Source: DATIYF01 sp035517775 | GTDB lineage: Bacteria; Acidobacteriota; Terriglobia; Terriglobales; Acidobacteriaceae | NCBI GenBank assembly: GCA_035517775.1 | Contig: DATIYF010000083.1 | Span: forward strand, 43,113-107,112 | Length of the DNA stretch: 64,000 nt | Reading direction: 5' to 3' | Part shown: positions 58,754-64,000 of the stretch, in pieces | Layout: each line of letters starts with the position of its first letter | Numbering within the stretch: the stretch's first letter is position 1 | Made by a program: the position numbers and the translations under genes | Notes under the pieces: generated by a model | What the model was told of the DNA's origin: nothing | Database searches by the model: none | The model's input: only the letters and a program-made list of their open reading frames with translations

Positions 58754-59638
58754 ATGGCGAAGAAAACTACCCGGAAAAGCAGTGTCTTGAAGGGGCGCCT
58801 GCGGCGCATCGAGGGCCGCCACAACTCTCTGCTCAAGGAGCTGCGCAGCGCATTTGCGCGCGGCGAGCGAGCCGGGGGATGCTGTGCCATCGAAGGCCTC
58901 AGGATCATTGAGGAAGCCATTCGCAGCGGATTGAAGTTTAAAGCAGTGTTTTTCAGCGAGTCGGCGGCGGCGAGGGCGGAGCGCCTGCTGCCGCAGATTG
59001 GCGCTCATGTTGAAACGCTGCTGGTTCCTGATCGCCTTCTGGCCAGCGCGGTCCCGAGCGAGACGCCCCAGGGGATCGCGGCCCTGGTGTATTGCAAGGA
59101 GTTTTCTCTGGAGGACGTTCTAGCCAAAGCAGAGGCGGGGCCGGTGCTGGTGATCGCCGGGGTGCAGGACCCCGGAAATCTGGGAACGATTTTGCGCTCG
59201 GCGGAAGCATTCGGCGCCGGAGGGGTGATTCTTGGCGAGGGTAGCGTAAGCCCGTTCAACTCCAAAGTGATTCGTGCGTCGGCGGGCTCGCTCTTCCGGC
59301 TGGCGGTTGCAAAGGCGGAGATGAAAACCGCCATCGCGGCGCTGCGGGCGCGTGGGACGCGGCTGCTGGCAACCTCGTCGCACAAAGGGACCCCGCTGCC
59401 GGACGCGCAGGTTGCGGGACCGCTGGCGATTTTTGTTGGCAGCGAGGGGGCTGGGCTGCCCCGGGAGCTGATGGCCGAAATGGACGAGGTTCTGGTGATT
59501 CCGCATTCACTCAAGGTCGAGTCGCTGAATGCTGGGGTGGCGGCCAGTATCGTGTTGTATGAAATCGCAAGAGGCTCTTCCCCAGCGAGGCAGGGTGAGG
59601 CGGAGGAGAACAGTTTTGCCGGAAGCGAACACGAATGA
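58754..59638 (+). CDS. TrmH/SpoU-family RNA 2'-O-methyltransferase
   Basis: This 294-residue SPOUT-class enzyme has an N-terminal substrate-binding domain (SSVLKGRLRRIEGRHNSLLK, with AIEGLRIIEEAI) and the C-terminal trefoil-knot domain. Knot motifs are VLVIAGVQDPGNLGTILRSA, AIFVGSEGAGLPRELM and VIPHSLKVESLNAGVAASIV, with the S-L-N dimer/SAM loop. It methylates ribose in tRNA or rRNA (RlmB/TrmH-like); the exact nucleoside cannot be read. The ATG at 58754 is preferred over the longer open frame, whose first part does not resemble family members. Confidence 0.9.
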   Translation: MAKKTTRKSSVLKGRLRRIEGRHNSLLKELRSAFARGERAGGCCAIEGLRIIEEAIRSGLKFKAVFFSESAAARAERLLPQIGAHVETLLVPDRLLASAVPSETPQGIAALVYCKEFSLEDVLAKAEAGPVLVIAGVQDPGNLGTILRSAEAFGAGGVILGEGSVSPFNSKVIRASAGSLFRLAVAKAEMKTAIAALRARGTRLLATSSHKGTPLPDAQVAGPLAIFVGSEGAGLPRELMAEMDEVLVIPHSLKVESLNAGVAASIVLYEIARGSSPARQGEAEENSFAGSEHE

Positions 59639-59715
59639 ATGAGGCGTTGCATGGGTCAGGTGTTTAGTCCCTGGCTTGTCCGTGTCTCCGCGCCTTCGAG
59701 GTGAAATAAGAATGT

Positions 59716-61104
59716 ATGGGTCTTTTCCAAACTATCCCGAGCCCTGAACCTTCGAACGACCGAACACGGCCGCTGGCCGATCGTATGCGTCCGCGCACGC
59801 TCGAGGAGTTTGTGGGCCAGGAGCATCTGGTCGGACCGGGCAAGCCGTTGCGAACCCAGATCGAGCGCGACGACCTGGGTTCGCTCATTTTCTGGGGCCC
59901 CCCGGGAACCGGCAAAACCACCCTGGCGCAGATCATCGCGCGGATGAGCAAAGCGGAGTTCATTGAGTTTTCCGCGGTGCTGGCTGGGATCAAGGAGATC
60001 AAGCAGGTGATGGCCGACGCCGAGCGGGCGCGGCAATATGGCACGCGGACCATTGTCTTCATTGACGAAATTCACCGCTTCAACAAGGCCCAGCAGGATG
60101 CGTTTCTGCCGCATGTGGAGAAAGGAAACATCCGACTGATCGGCGCGACCACCGAGAATCCCTCGTTTGAAATTATTTCGGCGCTGCTCTCGCGCAGCCG
60201 TGTTTACGTGCTCAAGCCGCTGAGCGAGGAGCAGATCGTTTTGCTGCTGAGGCGTGCCCTGAGTGATGAAGAGCGCGGCCTGGGCGTGCTGAAGCTCAGA
60301 GCGAGCGACGGCGTGCTCACCAGAATTGCGGCTTACTCCAGCGGCGATGCGCGCAGCGCCTACAACGCGCTCGAGGTGGCGGCATCCCTGGCTCGGAGCA
60401 AGGCCGGCGGAACCGAAGAAGCCGAAATTACCGATGCGATGGTGCAGGACGCCTTGCAGAAGCGAGTCCTGTTGTATGACAAGGCCGGCGAAGAGCACTA
60501 CAACCTGATTTCGGCGCTGCACAAGTCGGTGCGCAACAGCGACGCCGATGCGGCGCTGTACTGGCTGGGGCGGATGCTCGAGGCCGGCGAAGACCCGCTT
60601 TATATTGCGCGGCGGGTGGTGCGCATGTCGGTGGAGGATATTGGACTCGCCGACCCCAATGCTCTGGCGCTGTGCATGGCGGCGCGCGACGCGGTGGATT
60701 TCATCGGCATGCCGGAAGGCAATCTCGCTCTGGCCCAGGCGGTCGTGTACCTGTCGCTGGCGCCGAAGTCGAATGCTCTGTACACGGCCTACGGCGCCGT
60801 GCAGGCGGACGTAGAGCGTACCGCGGCTGAGCCGGTGCCGCTGCATCTGCGCAACGCGCCCACCGGGCTGATGAAAGGCCTGGGCTATGGCCAAGGGTAT
60901 CAATACGCCCACGACGTCGAGGAGAAGGTCGCCAATATGCAGTGCCTGCCTGACAATCTGCTGGGGCGGCAGTACTACTCCCCGACAAATGAAGGCGTCG
61001 AGAAGAGAATTCGGGAACGCCTGGAAGAGATTAAGCGGCTGAGATCGCACGGGGAAGGGAGGCGCTCGCGGAGACGTAACGATGAATCGGAAAAGCCGGG
61101 CTGA
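59716..61104 (+). CDS. rarA: RarA (MgsA) replication-associated recombination protein
   Basis: This 462-residue AAA+ ATPase acts at stalled replication forks. It begins RPLADRMRPRTLEEFVGQ, with Walker A IFWGPPGTGKTTLAQIIA and Walker B TIVFIDEIHRFNKAQQDAF. Sensor I is IRLIGATTENPSFEI, and SGDARSAYNALEVAAS is sensor II. The C-terminal MgsA-type part has LYWLGRMLEAGEDPLYIARR, DIGLADPNALALCMAARDA and YGQGYQYAHDVEEKV. Length is typical for the family (~440-460). The start is the ATG at 59716. Confidence 0.95.
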   Translation: MGLFQTIPSPEPSNDRTRPLADRMRPRTLEEFVGQEHLVGPGKPLRTQIERDDLGSLIFWGPPGTGKTTLAQIIARMSKAEFIEFSAVLAGIKEIKQVMADAERARQYGTRTIVFIDEIHRFNKAQQDAFLPHVEKGNIRLIGATTENPSFEIISALLSRSRVYVLKPLSEEQIVLLLRRALSDEERGLGVLKLRASDGVLTRIAAYSSGDARSAYNALEVAASLARSKAGGTEEAEITDAMVQDALQKRVLLYDKAGEEHYNLISALHKSVRNSDADAALYWLGRMLEAGEDPLYIARRVVRMSVEDIGLADPNALALCMAARDAVDFIGMPEGNLALAQAVVYLSLAPKSNALYTAYGAVQADVERTAAEPVPLHLRNAPTGLMKGLGYGQGYQYAHDVEEKVANMQCLPDNLLGRQYYSPTNEGVEKRIRERLEEIKRLRSHGEGRRSRRRNDESEKPG

Positions 61105-61112
61105 GTGGTCCG

Positions 61113-61526
61113 CTAGCCGAAGCGGATTTTATGCTCTTTGAGAATGCAGCGGTCCATGACTACGAAAATGCCTGCCCGCCGGGCCTTTTCCGCCGCCGCT
61201 TCGTGAACAATCTCCTCTTGCATCCACACGGCTGAGACCCTGAGCCGAATCGCCTGGTCCACGATCTCCTCTACGAACTCGGGGCGGCGGAAGATATCCA
61301 CGATGTCAATTCTCTCGGGAACCTCCGGCAGCGAGGCGTAGGCTTTTTCGCCCAGCGACTCCTTGATGTTGGGATTGACCGGAATAATGCGATAGCCGTG
61401 CGCCTGCATGTAGGCGGAGACGCCGTAACTGGGACGGAGCGGGCTGTCGGAAAGCCCGACTACGGCAATGGTTTTGGAGCGCTTGAGCAGGTCATAAATG
61501 GGATCAGCTTGCGGAGAAGAGGCCAT
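61113..61526 (-). CDS. YccU-type CoA-binding protein
   Basis: This 137-residue protein is a single CoA_binding (Rossmann) domain: IAVVGLSDSPLRPSYGVSAY, HGYRIIPVNPNIKESLGEKA, ASLPEVPERIDIVDIFRRPE and AVWMQEEIVHEAAAEKARRA. This is the stand-alone YccU family, whose structure is known but whose cellular role is not. It ends 9 bases after the RarA stop in convergent orientation. No partner gene suggests a pathway. Confidence 0.9.
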   Translation of the reverse strand: MASSPQADPIYDLLKRSKTIAVVGLSDSPLRPSYGVSAYMQAHGYRIIPVNPNIKESLGEKAYASLPEVPERIDIVDIFRRPEFVEEIVDQAIRLRVSAVWMQEEIVHEAAAEKARRAGIFVVMDRCILKEHKIRFG

Positions 61527-61589
61527 CGTTCTTGTATTTTAGCGAGCGGAGTCGGTGGATACCAGTTGAAGCTTTCCGTGAAATGCATC

Positions 61590-61620
61590 AACACGAAGGA
61601 CACGAAGGAGCACGAAGGAA
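61590..61620. repeat. Tandem ACACGAAGG-type short repeat
   Basis: Three ten-base units of the form (A/G)CACGAAGGA lie in tandem: acacgaagga, cacgaaggag, cacgaaggaa. Similar CACAAAGG/CACGAAGG tracts are dispersed between genes in several soil bacteria. The rest of the 281-base gap 61527-61807 between the CoA-binding gene and the transporter gene holds no gene; a GGAG ribosome-binding element lies just before the transporter start. Confidence 0.6.
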
Positions 61621-61807
61621 GACTTGGCCGAAGAAATTCGTACTTCTTCGGCGGGGTTGAATTGCTGGCGAAAGTTTTGCGGCTGCCGCGCTCCTCCGTT
61701 ACCATAGCCTCCGGCCAAACCAGCCGCAGAAAAGTGGTGAGCATAGCAGGGTTGTCGGCCGGCCAACTGCGGGAACGGCTGGGACCCAAGCTGCCAGGAG
61801 CCATGGA

Positions 61808-63202
61808 TTGAGCTTTGCCCAACGCCTGCGGGAAATCCGCACCGGGTTTGAGCGGCCCTTCTGGGTCGCGAACATCACCGAGATTTTCGAGCGCCTCTCC
61901 TATTACGGGGCCTTCGCGTCACTCGCGCTGTATTTGCAGGACCGGCTGCACTTCTCGACCGAGCAGACGGGAACGCTCACGGGGATCTTTGGCGGCATGG
62001 TCTGGTTCCTTGCGGCCTTTGGCGGGGCAGCGGCCGACCGGTTGGGCTTTCGCCGCGCACTCTCCGCGGCCTACCTCATCCTGAGCGTTGCCTATTTCCT
62101 GATCGGCTCAATCGCGGCGCCCTGGCTGGCTCCGGTACGCAATGCCCTGCCGTTGGGACTCTTTGTGGGCGTGATTCTGGTGCTTCCTGCCCTGGGCATT
62201 TCACTGGTCAAGCCCAGCGTGGTGGGCACGACGGCGCGCGCTTCGAAGGAGAATGTCCGCTCCATCGGCTATTCGCTTTACTACACGATGGTCAATATCG
62301 GGGGAGCGGCGGGGCCGTACTTTGCCTCGTGGGCGCACCGGCATTTGGGCGTGGAGAATGTTTACCGCGTGGCCGCGCTCAGCGTCTTCGCGATGTTTTT
62401 TGTGGTGCTGATTTTTTTTCGCGAGCCGCGCAGAAGCGGCCAAGCTCCTCCGCCGTCGATCGCGGTGGTGGCGAAGAACTTCTGCGTAGTCGTCGGCCAT
62501 GCGAGGCTCGTCCTGCCGGTGCTGGGGATGGCCCTGCTGCTTCGCATCGCAATGTTCATTCATCCCTTCGCTCTTCCCTGGTGGGTTTGGGTCGCGCTGC
62601 TGGCGCTTGCGCTTGCCGGAATCAGCCGCTTCATGTGGTTTCTGGTGCTCTTCACGGGGTATTGGGTGGTCTTCTGGCAGCAGTACATCAGCCTGCCGGG
62701 CTACATCCAGGCCTACGTCAACTCGAGTGCTGACGTCGAGCTCATCCTCGTGACGGACGGGCTGACGGTCATTTGTCTCACCGTGCTGCTGAATGCTCTT
62801 ACGCGAAAAATTCCGGCATTTCACGCCGTGATTCTGGGGACGGTGATCACGTCTCTCTCGTGGCTGGTGCTTGCCTTCGAACCGACGGTAGCGGGGGCAG
62901 TGCTTTCGCTTTTTGTGCTGGCGCTGGGCGAGATCATCCAGGCGCCGCGATATTACGAATACATCTCACGGCTCGCGCCGGCCGAGCAGCAGGGCACGTA
63001 CATGGGTTTTGCCTTTCTGCCGATTGGCATTGGATCGCTCATCGGCGGCTGGTTCGGCGGCACGCTGCTCCACCATTTCGGGGAAGTCATGCATCAGCCG
63101 GCCAGAATGTGGTGGGTGGTGACCGGAGTAGGCCTGGGGACGGCTGCGCTGCTGTGGATCTACGACAGAACCCTCAGTGCGGCCAAGCGGGCCCAGTTAT
63201 AA
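61808..63202 (+). CDS. POT/PTR-type major facilitator transporter
   Basis: This 464-residue MFS protein has about 12 hydrophobic segments. The proton-dependent oligopeptide transporter signatures are present: the E-x-x-E-R-x-x-Y-Y-G motif in NITEIFERLSYYGAFASL and the later IGYSLYYTMVNIGGAAGP. ADRLGFRRALSAAYLILS is the MFS loop 2-3 motif. It probably imports di- or tripeptides with protons, but distant members carry other solutes. It starts with TTG at 61808, after GGAG; the ATG at 61803 is in another frame and stops at once. Confidence 0.85.
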   Translation: MSFAQRLREIRTGFERPFWVANITEIFERLSYYGAFASLALYLQDRLHFSTEQTGTLTGIFGGMVWFLAAFGGAAADRLGFRRALSAAYLILSVAYFLIGSIAAPWLAPVRNALPLGLFVGVILVLPALGISLVKPSVVGTTARASKENVRSIGYSLYYTMVNIGGAAGPYFASWAHRHLGVENVYRVAALSVFAMFFVVLIFFREPRRSGQAPPPSIAVVAKNFCVVVGHARLVLPVLGMALLLRIAMFIHPFALPWWVWVALLALALAGISRFMWFLVLFTGYWVVFWQQYISLPGYIQAYVNSSADVELILVTDGLTVICLTVLLNALTRKIPAFHAVILGTVITSLSWLVLAFEPTVAGAVLSLFVLALGEIIQAPRYYEYISRLAPAEQQGTYMGFAFLPIGIGSLIGGWFGGTLLHHFGEVMHQPARMWWVVTGVGLGTAALLWIYDRTLSAAKRAQL

Positions 63203-63219
63203 CCCCCGCAGTCCGGGAG

Positions 63220-64000
63220 TCAGGCGTACGATGTCTGCGGCTTCTGTGCGCGTGACGCCGGCAACAAGGCGAAACGCAGATCAACCAGGATGTGCAGCAG
63301 GATGGGCACGAGCAGGGAGCCGGTGGCCACATAGAGCACGCAGAAGAGCGCTCCGGCCAACGATGTAAGCAGCACGCCAGCGATCCGCTGATAGGCATGC
63401 GCTAACCCGAAGGCCGCCGCGGCCACGGCGATCAACGCTGTCCCGCGCAAGCCAAGCGGGCCATGCAGAGTTGCCAGCAGCCATCCGCGAAATACGACCT
63501 CTTCACAAATGCCGGCGCTCACCGCCACCGCCGCCCACACCATTCTCTCGTGAGCGGTAACAGGCAGCAGGGCAGAGAAATCGGGCAGCAACTTGCGCCA
63601 CCACGGCGCCGACGCAGGGGCAGCGGGGGCGTTCGCGGCCCGGCGGTTTGCTCTGAGCCGGGCTACGATAAACCCGGCCGTTCCCAGCGCCAGGCCAACA
63701 ACAATGCCGGTAGCCGCACCCCGGTCAAAACTGCCATTCGGCAAGAGCTGCCGCATCAGGTTGGAACCGTCGAGCGCCAGAGACTTGGGATTGAGCTTAT
63801 TCCAGTCAAATCCGAGCGCCAGCAGGGCCAGTAATGCGCTCATCCATTCAAAGACGAGTGCCCGATAATAAATGCGAAGCCGGGCCCGGGTGTCTCCATT
63901 CGCAACTTCCTGCTTGAGCTGCCGATAGCGCCCACTGAACTGGAAAACTTCCCAACCGAGATAGCCGGCCAAAATAATGTCGAGGATGAACGATAGGATG
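63220..64000 (-). CDS. CPBP-family intramembrane protease (5' end beyond the window)
   Basis: At least 250 residues of a membrane protein are encoded; the frame stays open to base 64000 (visible as ILSFILDIILAGYLGWEV), so the start is probably outside. The CAAX protease/bacteriocin-processing signature has EEVVFRGWLLATL (motif 1, Glu-Glu and Arg), FGLAHAYQRIAG (motif 2 His) and ILLHILVDLRFAL (motif 3 His). Several membrane helices surround them. Family members cleave membrane peptides or process prenylated proteins; substrate unknown. It converges with the POT-type transporter gene. Confidence 0.82.
   Translation of the reverse strand, partial: ILSFILDIILAGYLGWEVFQFSGRYRQLKQEVANGDTRARLRIYYRALVFEWMSALLALLALGFDWNKLNPKSLALDGSNLMRQLLPNGSFDRGAATGIVVGLALGTAGFIVARLRANRRAANAPAAPASAPWWRKLLPDFSALLPVTAHERMVWAAVAVSAGICEEVVFRGWLLATLHGPLGLRGTALIAVAAAAFGLAHAYQRIAGVLLTSLAGALFCVLYVATGSLLVPILLHILVDLRFALLPASRAQKPQTSYA

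Noticed and set aside
61590..61620. CRISPR-like repeats
   Set aside because: Units are 10 bases long, directly adjacent and without spacers; no cas gene is present anywhere in the window.

Overview
The window is high-GC, gene-dense bacterial DNA, probably chromosomal, from a Gram-negative organism. The TonB protein, a Wzc-type tyrosine kinase, an O-antigen ligase, a stand-alone Flp pilin, YVTN-propeller and M48 proteins, bacterial Ku and a multi-GAF/PAS signalling locus together suggest an Acidobacteriota-like soil bacterium. This assignment is an inference: no rRNA or other phylogenetic marker gene lies in the window, and I found no tRNA gene, CRISPR array, insertion sequence or phage.

Bases 1-16300 hold a surface-glycan cluster, almost all on the minus strand and read from 16289 down to 1. 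It encodes most of a pseudaminic-acid-type (nonulosonic acid) pathway: PseB dehydratase, PseC aminotransferase, a PseG hydrolase fused to a PseH-like acetyltransferase, and PseI synthase. The only cytidylyltransferase is an SpsF-type domain fused to a glutamate-semialdehyde-aminomutase-like aminotransferase. Also present are a Gfo/Idh/MocA oxidoreductase, two methyltransferases, a GT-B-like protein, a Wzx-type flippase, an alkaline-phosphatase-superfamily enzyme and the start of a further glycosyltransferase. One FemAB-like acyltransferase lies on the opposite strand. From 16614 to 21750 runs a plus-strand export and polymerisation module: Wzc-like BY-kinase, a TPR protein and an O-antigen ligase. 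A phosphatase-family gene remnant follows.

Bases 22500-34700 carry an RNase HI-like protein, a FecR-like exported protein, a nucleotide-sugar dehydrogenase, a TonB/M48 pair behind a long structured leader, a Flp pilin, a NarL-type two-component system, RlmN, an M16 peptidase and an MxKDx-repeat protein. A Tat-exported GH28 enzyme lies at 34756-36339.

Bases 36400-52430 form a large signalling locus. On the minus strand a 1281-residue GAF/PAS histidine kinase, a receiver and an NtrC-type sigma-54 activator overlap by 4 bases each, followed by a PilZ-like protein, an unknown protein and a pseudo-receiver/HisKA protein without an ATPase domain. Divergently runs a complete chemosensory operon (MCP, CheW, CheR, CheA, CheB, CheY, CheX) with an exact GG-N10-GC sigma-54 promoter in front. 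I infer that the NtrC-type protein controls the chemosensory operon and perhaps the PilZ operon.

Bases 52500-64000 are mostly ordinary: a YVTN lipoprotein-like protein, Ku, DUF92, a cyclase, a DinB-like protein, YdcF, a TsaC/Sua5-type protein, a SpoU methyltransferase, RarA, a CoA-binding protein, a POT-type transporter and a CPBP protease that runs off the end.
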